The notes beneath the pieces were generated by a model. The model saw nothing but the letters and a program-made list of their open reading frames with translations, did no database searches and had not been told where the DNA came from. The position numbers and the translations under genes are program-made. A DNA stretch of 64,000 bases from Heliopora coerulea (taxonomy: Eukaryota > Cnidaria > Anthozoa > Scleralcyonacea > Helioporidae): the NCBI GenBank assembly GCA_030142905.1, contig JASJOG010000147.1, positions 225,001 to 289,000 of the forward strand, in the 5' to 3' direction. Within the stretch, counting starts at the first letter, position 1. The number at the start of each line of letters is the position of its first letter. This document shows positions 23,484 to 34,290 of the stretch, piece by piece.

Positions 23484-25264
23484 GTACGAAACTAACGAAA
23501 AACTCTTTCCCACTGGCTCTCAAATTGGCATTCTCTACGGACTACCTAAAATACATAAAAGTAACATTCCCCTTAGGCCTATTTTACCCTCTGTTGATAC
23601 TCATTCTTATAACATTGCTAAATTTCTCGTTCCCCTTATTCGTTCCATCGCTTCTGGTGCTTACATGGTGAGTGACTCTTTGTCTTTTGTTCAGGATATA
23701 CTTAATCTAAATTTTGATACCGATCCTTTAATCATGACCAGTTTCGATATCACTTCACTTTTTACCAACGTACCACTTGACGAAACCATTAACTTAATTC
23801 TTGACCGTTTATTTCACGATGACACCCATTATCATGGTTTTTCCCGTGAAGAATTTAAAAAGTTTCTACATTTTTCTGTTCAGGACTGCCACTTTATTTT
23901 TAATGACTCTCTGTACGAACAAATTGATGGAGTCGCCATGGGTTCTCCCCTTGGACCTCTTTTTGCAGACATCTTGTTATTCTCTCATGAAAAATCTTGA
24001 CTTGATAATTGTCCTTACAACTTCAAGCCCAGTTACTATCGTAGATATGTTGATGATTGTTTTCTACTTTTCCGTTCCCCTGATCACATTCCCTTGTTTC
24101 TTAATTTCCTTAGCCGTCAACATCTAAATATAAAGTTTACTTTTGAAACTGAATCCAACCACTCATTACCTTTTCTCGACATTGACATCACCCGTCATAA
24201 CGGCACTTTTACCACTTCCGTTTATCGTAAACCCACATTCACTGGTCTTTTCACAGCTTCATAAGTTTCACTTACAAACAAGACCTAATTCTTTCACTAC
24301 TCCATCGCAGTTTCAACATCTGCTCTAGCTATGAAAATTTCCACAAAGAACTTGAAATGTTAAAAAATATCTTTAAAACCAATGGCTTTTCTACCCATTT
24401 ATATGACAAATGCGTTTCTCTTTTCTTGGACAAAACCTTCACTTCCAAACCAGTCCTTCACACAGTCCCCAAAAAGGTCATACTTTTCTCTTCCCTTCAT
24501 TGGTTGTCGCTCTCTTCAAATCCGCACTCAAACTTTAAAACTGTGCTCCTCTGCTTACCCTCACATTAGAATTCGTTTTGTTTTTCAACCAGGCAAGTGA
24601 CTTGCTCATCTTTTCAACTTTAAGGACAGGATTCCTAAAGTTCTGAGGTCTCCTGTCGTTTATTTTTACACGTGTCAATGCTGCTCGTCATTGTGTGTGG
24701 GCCAAACGGCCCACCACTTACATACACAAGCCTCTGATCATCTAGGAGTCTCTGCCTTGACAGGTAAAAAGCTTCTTAACCCATCAACTTCCAGCGTTTT
24801 AACTCATGTCACTGAGACTGGCCACACTGCATCACACAAAGACTTCAAAATCCTATCCTCCTGTTCTTCTGCCTCTGAACTTTTGGTAAGAGAAAGTCTT
24901 ATTATTTCTAAACTTAAGTCTTCCTTGAATGCCAATCTAAGCTCTGTTCCTCTCTCTCTCTCTTTTTCCCTCTTTATCCATTTTCGTTTCCCATACACCT
25001 TGTAATATAACACCTACTTTAAATCTCTAATCTTGTAAATACAATACCCGTTTAATTTATTCATACTCTGATGATGTTGCGAGACGCAACGAAACGTTAG
25101 TCCTGTTAATAAATTTATTTCTTTTACAAATCATGGCCTTATTGCGTGTACTTTGCTGGGCATTAATATTTGTCCTGAAATTGAGATTCCCGCCTGGATC
25201 CTCGCTCGCGACAAGGTTGAGCCTTTGGAACAGGACCAGACTTTGGAACAGACCAAGAAAAATA
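23484..25264 (+). mobile_element. PLE with reverse transcriptase and GIY-YIG end
   Basis: The best preserved PLE here. 23482-24000 reads LYGLPKIHKSNIPLRPIL, then TSFDITSLFTNVPLDETI (motif A) and QIDGVAMGSPLGPLFADI (motif B). After a stop at 23998 the frame resumes with YYRRYVDDCFLLF (motif C), LPFLDIDI and SVYRKPTFTG. The C-terminal part (24600-25000) has the cysteine linker, a VGQTAHHL GIY-YIG remnant, and ILSSCSSASELLVRESL. The N-terminal domain before PKIHK is missing and several stops are present. Its 3' end carries a hammerhead-like motif at 25068-25102. Confidence 0.85.
25068..25102 (+). ncRNA. Hammerhead-like motif at PLE 3' end
   Basis: CTGATGA, then a stem GTTGCG/CGCAAC closed by AGA, then GAAAC, a GTTA loop and GTC. 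This is the order of a type I hammerhead with a tiny stem III, but an unpaired T lies between CTGATGA and stem II and stem I pairing is poor, so activity is doubtful. Confidence 0.45.
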
Positions 25265-26340
25265 TTTGCTAAGGCAATTAATAATTCATCATATTGCAAA
25301 ACATTATTCCTCAAGGATCATGTTGAAAACAAAGAATTCCTGTTAAGGTCAGGACTAAAGATTAACGAATGATAATTCGTTAATTAGTTATAATTAAAGT
25401 CAACCGTTTTGTGTAGTCGTGCTACATTAGTCCACAGGTGCAGATCACATAAGGTGGTAAATCAAATTAACTAACCAGCGTTTGCTATGAGATATCAAAT
25501 ATGTAGAATACACCAATTAGTATGATTCTAAGTTTTTTGCCTATTTGTTCTCAAGCTTTTTCTCCGAAAATTGTTTGCAAACTACATCTTATGAAATCAA
25601 AGTATTTCATAATGGTTCAAGCCTCCAATGTATATTCTTCCACCACTGTGAAAGTTTGGTATGTGGTGTGGTATGCATTGCAGAGAAGGTTAAGGAAGCA
25701 AGGTTAAGATGGTTTTGACATGTGTTAAGGAGAAGCGAAGAAGAGCCAATTACAAGTATTACAGAACTAAACATAGAGGGAAACAGACGACGGGGGAGAC
25801 CTAAGAAGAGATGGTCAGATTGCGTGAAAGAAGATTTGAATGAGAATGGACTAACATCAGATATGACGAGGACAGAAGCTATTGGAGAACCAGAATCCGA
25901 GCAGCCAACCCTGGGACAGTCTGGGACTAGGGCTGTGTAAAAGAAGAAGAAGAAGAAGAAGAAGAAGAGACTGTGAAAGTTTGGTGTCTCCCGATTGTGT
26001 CTGACTTCTCCGTTTCACATAATCGGTTAAGTCGCCTAGATCATACTTTATTCATTTAAATTCGAGGTGTTGAGATATTTTATGTCGTTTAATTTTATCT
26101 ACAGTATGTATTCATAATTCCATTAGAAGAGAAGCGCATGGCGGGAGTGGAAAACTTAGAATGAATAACACGGCGATATATATGGGAACATATGCTTAAG
26201 ATAAGAGAAAGGATCTAATTACTAGGCTTAAATTTTCTTTAAATGTGAATCATAGTTGTGTTTTTCTTTCGTTCTTTTAAAATTCCTTTCATTTTACTTT
26301 GATCCAGTAAACATTATTGTAGTATGATTCTTCTAAAATA
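25265..26340. repeat. PLE-flank repeat, paralogue at 59640-60740
   Basis: Sequence following the PLE matches 59640-60740 closely. The other copy carries two extra insertions (59646-59822 and 60299-60455), while this one carries the RTE tail at 25661-25969 and the fold-back PLE after 26340. It has no recognised gene of its own. Confidence 0.75.
25661..25969 (+). mobile_element. RTE-type non-LTR 3' end with GAA tail
   Basis: A short insertion whose frames read LRRSEEEPITSITELNI and RRRGRPKKRWSDCVKEDL, the C-terminal signature of RTE-like reverse transcriptases, ending in a run of AAG units (25938-25968). It is flanked by the 16-bp target duplication ACTGTGAAAGTTTGGT (25645-25660 and 25970-25985). 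The paralogous site near 60200 has the motif once and no insertion, so boundaries are firm. It is severely 5'-truncated and therefore dead on arrival. Confidence 0.85.
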
Positions 26341-27904
26341 TTCGAATGATGAAAATCAAGGCCCAGCAAAAAAATTCTTAAGACAGGCATATTTGTGTCA
26401 AAAGGTTTATTAAGATCTAACGTTTCGTTGCTTGAGACGCAACATCATCAGAGAATGAGACAAAATACGATGAGACAATCACTAAAATATTAATACATAG
26501 CTAATTAGCATAAATTTGGCGTTTGAGAGGAAATGGGAATTGATAAGATGTCAGAGGTGGCGAAGAGGGTAAAGGCGATCAGAATAAGGAAAGAGGAATT
26601 GAGCTTGATTGAGAGTTGAGGGTAGGATTGAGTTTGTGAATGAGTAAGCTTTCTCTGATGAGGAGTTCATGAGTGAAAGATGAAGAGGAGTGAGAGAGGA
26701 TGGTGAAATCATCTGATGTAGTGGGATGGCCAGTGTCGTGGTGATGTGATAGAATGTTTGTTGTGGGGATTAGCACGCTCTTTGCCAGTAAGGGTTTAGA
26801 TACCCAAGTGATCAGCAATCCGTGTTTGGAGAAGTCGGCTTGTTTGGCCTACATACGACGCATTACAGTATCGACACTTAAAAAGATAAACAAAACGAGA
26901 CCACCTTTACCGGCCTATATACAAATTTTGATAGCTTTATTCCGTTTTACTACAAAAAAGGTTTACTTATGTCTCTTTTAAATCGCTATTTTAACATTTG
27001 TTCGACCTACATTACTTTTCACTCGGAACTTGATAGTTTTAAGAAACTATTTTCTCTCAAGGGCTAGCCCCGAAATTTTCCAGACAATTGCATTCGCCGT
27101 CTTTTAGACAACAAATTTTCGTCCGCAGCTAAAGTTCCCCTTGCACCTAAAAAGATCATGTACTTCTGCTTTCCCTTCACTGGACAACGCAGCCTTCAGA
27201 TTCGAACACAAATTCGTAAGCTTTGCTCACATGCCTTCCCTCATATTTCTATTCGTTTTGTTTTCCGTCCGTCGCTCCGCCTAGCACACTTCTTTCCTTT
27301 CAAGGACAGGATACTCAACGGTCTAAAATCTCGTTTTGTTTATCTTTTTAAGTGTCGATACTGTAATGCGTCGTATGTAGGCCAAACAAGCCGACTTCTC
27401 CAAACACGGATTGCTGATCACTTGGGTATCTAAACCCTTACTGGCAAAGAGCGTGCTAATCCCCACAACAAACATTCTATCACATCACCACGACACTGGC
27501 CATCCCACTACATCAGATGATTTCACCATCCTCTCTCACTCCTCTTCATCTTTCACTCATGAACTCCTCATCAGAGAAAGCTTACTCATTCACAAACTCA
27601 ATCCTACCCTCAACTCTCAATCAAGCTCAATTCCTCTTTCCTTATTCTGATCGCCTTTACCCTCTTCGCCACCTCTGACATCTTATCAATTCCCATTTCC
27701 TCTCAAACGCCAAATTTATGCTAATTAGCTATGTATTAATATTTTAGTGATTGTCTCATCGTATTTTGTCTCATTCTCTGATGATGTTGCGTCTCAAGCA
27801 ACGAAACGTTAGATCTTAATAAACCTTTTGACACAAATATGCCTGTCTTAAGAATTTTTTTGCTGGGCCTTGATTTTCATCATTCGAATACGTTTTCCGC
27901 CTGG
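26341..27904. mobile_element. Fold-back PLE with target duplication
   Basis: Two apparently perfect inverted arms of 562 bp (26339-26900 and 27329-27890) enclose a unique middle of about 430 bp. The plus side reads APKKIMYFCFPFTGQRSLQI, RIRFVFRPSLR-like text, CRYCNASYVGQTSRLLQTR (cysteine linker and GIY-YIG start) and SSSFTHELLIRESLLIHKL; the left arm is the same C-terminal end in reverse. The insertion is flanked by TTCTTCTAAAATA (26328-26340 and 27905-27917), present once at the empty paralogous site near 60723. PLEs are known for such inverted and tandem partial copies. Confidence 0.88.
27778..27816 (+). ncRNA. Hammerhead-like motif in fold-back PLE
   Basis: CTGATGA, stem TGTTGC/GCAAC with loop GTCTCAA, then GAAAC, GTTA and GATC. 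An inverted copy lies at about 26413-26451. It has the same unpaired T after CTGATGA and a weaker stem III than the 25 kb motif. Confidence 0.4.
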
Positions 27905-28508
27905 TTCTTCTAAAATAGGGATTTATTTCACAAAATGAATATCACATGACCAGCCTAATATTTTAGGTATAAATATGAACAAAATAGAATTGGATCATAA
28001 TAATAAAATAAGAGTTAAAGTTTCGTTTCCAACATTGCAACTTCTTCAGGGATATATTCTTATATCGTATAGACAAATGAAAGAGTGAGATAAATTAAAA
28101 TTATAGATTAAGAAGAGAGATTGTAAGATACGGAAATGGAAATATATTGAAATAAAAAAGTAATATCGAACATTTTTCGCGGTAAAGCGGGAGATTAATC
28201 ATAGCAACGAGTAGACTTTGACGTAAAATGAGTTCGTTTCGAGGGGAGCAAGAGGAAACTATCCTGAAACTTCCACAAATAATTGGCCCTTGTAAACTAC
28301 GATACTAAGAAACAACTCAGTAAGGGGGAGGGTTAATGAGTTCATTGCTAAATAAAAACAATAATCTCACATTTTACCAACAGACTACGTGGAATCTGGA
28401 CATGGAAAAAAATAAGCAAAATCCGGAGTTAAGGACCTATGACAAGGTAAACTTTAATGTGAGGAGACACAGAAAAGATAGGTTTCCTTAACATTGTTGA
28501 GTGCGTTG
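27905..28508 (-). mobile_element. Partial PLE, same family as 20.8-22.8 kb
   Basis: Follows the fold-back insertion and aligns with about 20965-21560. On the minus strand it still spells FRIVSSCSPRNELILRQSLL. It is broken off at 28508, where a different PLE-derived block begins. Confidence 0.6.
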
Positions 28509-28825
28509 AACTGCATTTACATAAACATTAGTGGTTTTGTTTTTTTACGTTCAGCTTTCAATTGTCGGTAAATGATGGATAAAAGCGAACCTTTTTTGAA
28601 TGGAAGAGGAATAAAGAAATCGAGTCAAGCTAAAAGATTGTAAACGTTTACTTGTGATAGACAGATGTATACAAGCAACCACCGTAACATGAAAATGTTA
28701 ATATGTAAAAAGTGGCAAGAAATTATATACTTCTGTTCGATGCATTTAAAGGTTAATTGAAGATGTATGGAGTTTAAGTAATTGAGAAAGGGAAGTACAT
28801 TAATATGTAGAAAGGGAAATAATTA
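28509..28825 (-). mobile_element. Small PLE-derived fragment
   Basis: Starts with GAACTGCATTTACATAAACATT, shared in part with 44700-44760, and continues with sequence resembling the degenerate palm regions at 11.9 and 21.7 kb (AGGAATAAAGAAATCGA-type blocks). There is no usable reading frame. Confidence 0.4.
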
Positions 28826-29225
28826 CAGTCGAACCTCTAATTAGCAGACACTCTATCCAGAGGACACCTCTAATTAATGGACATTTATCTCCCCCCTCTT
28901 GGGGTGGGGCATGGCAAGGGCGGTCAGGTTTCAGCCTCGGTATATAAACTAAAACAGGCGTGTCGATTCTTGCCAGCTCGGAAGATATAAGAATTTTTAG
29001 AGAAATGGTCCTTCTAGTTAAACCAACTCCCCTAGGTAAAGATCTTTGCTCCAAGTGTTAGCAAACTTCCTTTTGTCTTTGCGACTATAACGAGATTCCC
29101 ACACACAAGTTGTCATTATGTTCATCAAAGTTAATATTTAACTCGACCTCTATCCAACGGATACCATTAATTAACGGACACTGGGAGTGTTCCCCGTTAG
29201 TGTCCGCTAATTAGAGGTTCGACTG
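28826..29225. mobile_element. Pogo/Tigger-like MITE, 400 bp
   Basis: Terminal inverted repeats CAGTCGAACCTCTAATTAGC and its complement at 29206-29225, flanked on both sides by TA (28824-28825 and 29226-29227), the target used by Tc1/mariner-pogo transposases. Internal blocks with GGACA and TTAATTAACGGACA are inverted too. No transposase frame. Confidence 0.8.
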
Positions 29226-29286
29226 TACACATTTTTAGTGTTTAGATTTCAGCAATTAGTAAAGTGTTTTGTAATCATGGTCAATA

Positions 29287-29658
29287 ATGAGAAGTATATG
29301 TATATACAAGGCAAGAATAACGAACACTGACAACAACGAGACGAAGACATACATAGGCGTAACAGGCAACGACTTCAAAACTAGGTACCAAAATCACTGC
29401 AAATCTCTCAACAACAAAAAATCCTTAAACGAAACTGAGCTTTCGAAACATATTTGGAACCTGAAAGACAACAAACGGAAATACACAATCGAGTGGGATA
29501 TCATCAAGCAAATTCCATCATGCAAGGCAGGATCAAGAAAATGTCGCCTATGCCTCGAAGAAAAGTTGCTTATCCTAAAGAGACAAGGGAAAAACATTTT
29601 GAACAGACGGTCCGAACTATTCAGCAAATGCCGACATGTAACCAAACACTTCCTTTAA
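29287..29658 (+). pseudogene. PLE GIY-YIG endonuclease domain
   Basis: An open frame of 123 codons with a nearly complete GIY-YIG-like domain: CIYKARITN, TYIGVTGNDFKTRYQNHCKS, ELSKHIWNLK, YTIEWDIIKQ, then the C-terminal CRLCLEEKL, NRRSELFSKCRH and KHF. The order and the final CRH signature match the endonuclease end of cnidarian PLEs. No reverse transcriptase precedes it, as a MITE lies immediately upstream, so it is a 5'-truncated remnant although the domain itself is uninterrupted. The related fragment at 62325-62588 is more damaged. Confidence 0.75.
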
Positions 29659-29868
29659 AACTTTTGTTACCTGTATATATGCGAATAATTAAATCTGATC
29701 TGTCAGTTTTGTGATGATCGCCTGAGCGCGTGAAACTCAGAGTAGTGACAGCAAAATTTTGTCTTTTGTATTTACTTACTCGCTCTACCAGTAACGGTAT
29801 TGAGCGCTCTATATTTTCATTCCAACGCTGTAACCTTCGTGGTACTCATCATTGTTGTGTATGTATGC

Positions 29869-29872
<4 letters not shown>

Positions 29873-29907
<35 letters not shown>
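29873..29907. repeat. (TA)n microsatellite
   Basis: A perfect TA run that directly abuts the hammerhead ribozyme on its 3' side (minus strand sense). Confidence 0.95.
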
Positions 29908-29908
<1 letters not shown>

Positions 29909-29953
29909 CTGCAGACGGAACCGTTTCGGCCTACTGGGCCTCATCAGTGCAGT
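29908..29953 (-). ncRNA. Canonical type I hammerhead ribozyme
   Basis: On the minus strand: ACTGCA, CTGATGA, GGCC-CAGTA-GGCC, GAAA, CGGTTCCG, TC, TGCAGT. Stem I is ACTGCA/TGCAGT (6 bp), stem II is GGCC/GGCC (4 bp, loop CAGTA), and stem III is ACGG/CCGT with a two-base loop (or 3 bp with four). All core bases CUGAUGA and GAAA and the GUC cleavage triplet are intact, with cleavage expected between complements of 29914 and 29913. Short-stem type I hammerheads are typical of PLE ends and retrozymes. Confidence 0.85.
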
Positions 29954-30535
29954 GCTGACGAGCAGGATGGAGAAGCCTACATTATATAGACAACTCAAAT
30001 GTTCCACACTTGTGGTACATCTAAGCCATGCCAGAGTGCTCTAACTAGAGACTAGTGAGCGTGCAGAAATTCGCTAACGGCATGACTCATACGGAAATTC
30101 GCTAACGGCATGAAACCATATACATACAGAGTGCTCGTTACCGAATGACGCTATATTTCATTTAGGTAACCAAGTTCTCTGGCATGTCACAACAAACGCG
30201 ATTATCACCTGACGAGTGTGGCAAACTTAGCTTGCCATACGAAACAAATCGTTCGTGATTAAAAAGTTCTATGAAGTAATTCGAGTTTTGTCTCTCACTT
30301 CTCCTATATATATATATATATATATATAAACCACGATGGGTAGGTGGCAATTGATCACTGCTGCTTGGGGTCCAAGGTATTATGACTATTTTGTCTTTAT
30401 ACCGCCGAAATAGTCGCCTTGGTAGATAACTGATGAGCCTTTTGTGGTTTGTTTTTAACCAATAACTTTACATGATTGTTTGGACATATGATTGATGTGA
30501 ACTTGTATACAACCACCAAATAAATGTTTTTTATT
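29954..30535. other. Repeat-derived non-coding sequence
   Basis: No gene. AAATTCGCTAACGGCATGA occurs twice (30069 and 30099). A TA run lies at 30304-30328. It is likely the body of the element that carries the hammerhead, in minus orientation. Confidence 0.4.
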
Positions 30536-30875
30536 CATTTGCTACTTAGACTACACATATATATGGATTTAAAAAACTCATTAAGAATTCATGAGGAAAA
30601 TACAAAAGAAAATCATAATCAGGTCGTGTCATTATATGTGATAAAGACACATATAATGTCCTGAATATTATCCTGAATTTCTCTTCAAAGTTTCCTCAAT
30701 ATTTTTTGCCTTCGAAGACAGAAATAGTGAAACTTACGTATAGAATTAGCGTATAAAACGTTTCGTTTCTTAAGCCGTTCAAAAAACTCGCATTACGTCT
30801 TTTATCGGACGCAAAACACTCGGCTTCCGCCTCGTGTTTTTTATCCGATAAAGCACTCCTGCTCGCTTTTTAAAA

Positions 30876-30917
<42 letters not shown>

Positions 30918-31033
30918 TATTTATATATGAAGTAATAGTATGAGGTTAACTACTTGAGTGAGAGATCAGGATATATTAATACTACTTCCAAGTGAATCAA
31001 ATCCATACCGGTCAAGTAGAGAAAACTGTACTT

Positions 31034-31106
31034 GACCGCAGCTGGGAAGCGAAACCGTGACCTTCGGTTTACTAATCCCACGCTCTACCAACTGAGCTAC
31101 AAGGAC
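31034..31106 (-). repeat. tRNA-derived SINE head, minus arm
   Basis: Minus strand: GTCCTTGTAGCTCAGTTGGT (A box), an anticodon-loop-like TTAGTAA, and a B-box-like GGTTTCGCTTCC. The body is followed by AGTTTTCTC-type tail sequence toward 30970. Damaged B box and stems argue against a working tRNA. Confidence 0.65.
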
Positions 31107-31357
31107 AAGCTGGAAGGAGGCCATAGGATGATGGTATTTCGTATGATATTTCGAAACACTGGTTTCTTCCACACCGGAAGAAACTAGTGTTCCGAAATTT
31201 TAAGTGTTTCTCGAACCTAGTGTTTTGCAATTTTTCGTTTAATCTCATACTATTCAGACGAAAGGTTTACAGAGACATAGTCTGTGCCGATATGGAAGAA
31301 ACTAGTGTTTCGAGAAATCATATCAAATACCATCTTTCCATAGCCTCCTCCCGGCTT

Positions 31358-31430
31358 GACCTTGTAGCTCAGTTGGTTGAGCGTCGGACTAGCAAACCGA
31401 AGGAAACGTGTTCGAATCCTAGCCGTGGTC
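31358..31430 (+). repeat. tRNA-derived SINE head, plus arm
   Basis: GACCTTGTAGCTCAGTTGGT (A box) and GTTCGAATCC (B box) with an anticodon-loop-like CTAGCAA. Compared with the copy at 61691 the variable region and anticodon are altered. The tail continues to about 31495 with AGTAGAGTTTTCTCTACTT, a short hairpin. Confidence 0.65.
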
Positions 31431-32235
31431 AAGTAGAGTTTTCTCTACTTGCCCGGTATGGGTTCGAATCACTAGGAAGTAGTATTAATATATCCTTATA
31501 TATATTTATAAAATTCATAGGAGAAAGACAAAAGAAAATCATAAGAGTGTCGGATCTATATATATGATAAAGATACATGTGCCTTTATACGTATATACAG
31601 GATTTAAAACACGAGGCGATAGCCGAGTGTTTTACACCCGATAAAGCACGTACTGCACTCATAAAATTCACCACCTAATACGTTAATTAGCGAAGAAAGT
31701 TTGGAAATTTATCTTTCGTAAGCCGAAATAATTGAACTTCTTCTTCACGTATATAGGCACATGTATCTTTATCACGTATATAGATCCGATACGGTTATGA
31801 TTTTCTTTTGATAAAGCCACCAAAGAATTCACTTGATTTCCCTAATTAATCTTCTCACTCTGCTACTTTTCTCGACTTCTTCTTATCCCTTTTGACAACT
31901 GAGTAATTATTCTGTAAACAATATATTCCTATTGATGATGTAACGTATTCTTTGCGACTATTTAAGGATCGTATATTCTGTGTGTAATTAGTTGATCTGA
32001 GAAAGGCTTTGAAATAAAGTCGAAATATTACTATACTTTTGTCTTGTTCTTAAGCTCATATCTTAAGTAATTTACAAAATGTGTATTTTCGGATTATTTT
32101 TTTATCGTATATGTATTTACTTTTCACAATGAATATCTAATACATAATACTTTAGGAATAGCCTTATGACCAAAGCAGAATTGAATCGAAGCATTTAATA
32201 AAATAAGCCCTAATTTAACATTACAACATCATTAC

Positions 32236-32500
32236 AATCATCACGGCGTGTCCATGGGGTCGTCATTAGGTCCTGTCCTAGCCAATATTATTCTTACGAA
32301 AGTCGTAATATAAAAATAAGAGCCCAGCTCAAAATTCTCTTACAACATCAACACCAGGGCTGTAGCACAACATCTTCTCAACTGTCCACATGCCCACTAT
32401 CTCGCAAACCTCAATTCTCTCTTTGGTAATCTTAACATCTCCTCTCCGCCTTCCCAATCATATCTCAATAATTTTATCTTTAATAACTTTAAGATAATTC
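32236..32500 (+). pseudogene. PLE remnant with internal deletion
   Basis: The same element as at 10470-11445, but everything between motif B (GSSLGPVLANIILT) and the last 50 codons is gone. The junction (32299-32336) holds about 38 bp of filler that matches neither side. Only the SYNINT..AVAQHLLNCPHAH tail remains. Confidence 0.75.
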
Positions 32501-32929
32501 ATTCTTGTAAATTTAGTAGTTAAGAACCTATTACTTATTTTAGAAGCTCTCTTAATCAAACTTAATAAGCAGGGAATGAACAGTGCCCTAAAGACCAACA
32601 AAGGACTTTTACTTTTCGTCTGATCCGACATTTCCATTTTTCTCAGCCACTCGACAATTGTCTGGCTTTTCTCCTGTCTAGCTGTCAATCTCACATGTGT
32701 TAATATCGGACTATATCAATTTCGTTGTTAATAACCGATGACATCATCCTTGTAATTACTTATACATATAACGTAGTGAGCTTTGTAAACATCTTGGTCT
32801 GATGATGACTCTGAAATAGAGCCTAAATAATACCGTTTTCAACTTGTCTGTTTCTTGTTCCAACTTGAATATCAATTCACAAGATGACAATTTTTGGTCT
32901 GTGTTTTGTTCTTTACTTTTTCAAATTGT

Positions 32930-34290
32930 TCTCTGGTTGTGGTTTTTTATCATTTTACGTAAAGATTATTTATTTATTTCTTGTTTTATTTTAAATTCAA
33001 CATAAAAGAGTAAATATGAATAGTTGGCGTTATAATAGACTACCAAATAATGAAAACACCAAGCCCTGTTTGTAGGAAAGAGGAATAAATGAACTGAAAG
33101 AAGTGAAAAGCATAGGAGTAATAGTGGGCTTACGATAGATCGATTTAGAAGAGTAATCACGGGAGTGGTTAATATTAATATCTGGAAATGGAAGTGAAGT
33201 TTTTACATTTACTTCATGGGTAAAAATTATTTTTGGCTACTTGGAATTTAAATAATTTAGAGAAGGAAGAACATAGTAATGAGATGGAAGCAAAATAAAG
33301 AAATCGTTAACATATGGGCGGTAAAACGGTAGTTCGAGTTAAGAAGCATAGTCTTTATAAGCCAAATAAATTCATGATCCCGAAGTAAAATGTCGGCGAA
33401 TAAGGTCCCAAGTGAGATCACAGCGATGTGGTTTACCTGCTCATAAAGTTAAACGTTTAAGATAAAATGACAGTTTTTGAATTTCGAATATTTGAAAATT
33501 TCCTAAATTGAAGAACGGTGAAGCCATTTCAGAGAGTTCTTGTTTAAAAAGCCTGTAGATAATTATATGGATTGTTCCGTCGATTAGGATGTTCTGGTAT
33601 GCACGTTTCGCTATTTTATATTTGGACATTGATATAAAAAATTCGTAAATTCGTCAATGTCTTGGGAGTTGTGTGAAAAATATTGATTTTCCTTCTATCT
33701 TGAAAGAAAATCAATATCTAGAAAATCGGTATCTTGAAATTGGAGGAAGAACACCAACTCGTGTTTGAAATATTACTTAAGAACATCTGTAGTGGGGTTT
33801 TGATGATGTATATTTAAATTGCAAAGTGATTAATTTGGTGGGTTTGATATGGTGGAGCTTGGTAAACATAAGTGGTGAGTCGGACGAGATTTTTTGAGCA
33901 CTAAAGTAAAGTCGAATCGAATCCGACTGAACAGCTCATACCTATCAAGGGGTTAGTTGAAAAGATTAAGAGTCTGTTTCAGACGTTTTACAAAGAAGCA
34001 GGGACAGTATGATGAATAGGGAGCAACGAAGGAATTTAAGGTAGACGATAGCGTTTCCCAATCTAAGTCATGTGCTTTTAATATAAGCAATTGCTCAGTT
34101 GTTTTTAAAATGTGAGACGTTTTCCACCTGTTTATAAGACTTGTTAAAATGTAAATTGTTGAAGTGTACTTGGTGTTCCTTATTTGTTTTAAATTAGAAG
34201 GAAGATAAGGAGTGGCTCGGGGTATATTACAGTGGAATATTTGGAGGAAATATCAGAGGGGAATATTGGAGGAGAATATTAGAAAGGAAC
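32930..34290 (-). mobile_element. Degenerate PLE reverse transcriptase, copy B
   Basis: Counterpart of 11880-13250, with the same YVNDFFILL-type palm text on the minus strand and a similar number of stops. Differences between the copies do not favour silent sites as far as I can see by eye, which fits a dead element. Confidence 0.6.

Larger units (their letters stand above)
30535..31808. mobile_element. Fold-back composite repeat, copy 1
   Basis: Shares its whole length with 60906-62150. Ends and interior carry inverted copies of an AAAAGAAAATCATAA block followed by GATAAAGA-ACATGTG, and of an AACACTCGGC/GCCTCGTGTTT block followed by ATCCGATAAAGCAC. The centre is a long inverted repeat containing a tRNA-like head in each arm. 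A TA microsatellite lies at 30880-30914. No protein-coding gene. Confidence 0.7.

Noticed and set aside
29730..30044. 104-codon plus frame with an IYIYIYIY stretch
   Set aside because: It translates a TA microsatellite and the antisense of the hammerhead ribozyme.
31187..31567. 126-codon plus frame MFRNFKCFSNLVFC, similar to 61385-61900
   Set aside because: It runs through SINE heads and inverted repeat sequence; the similarity is that of the repeat, not of a protein.
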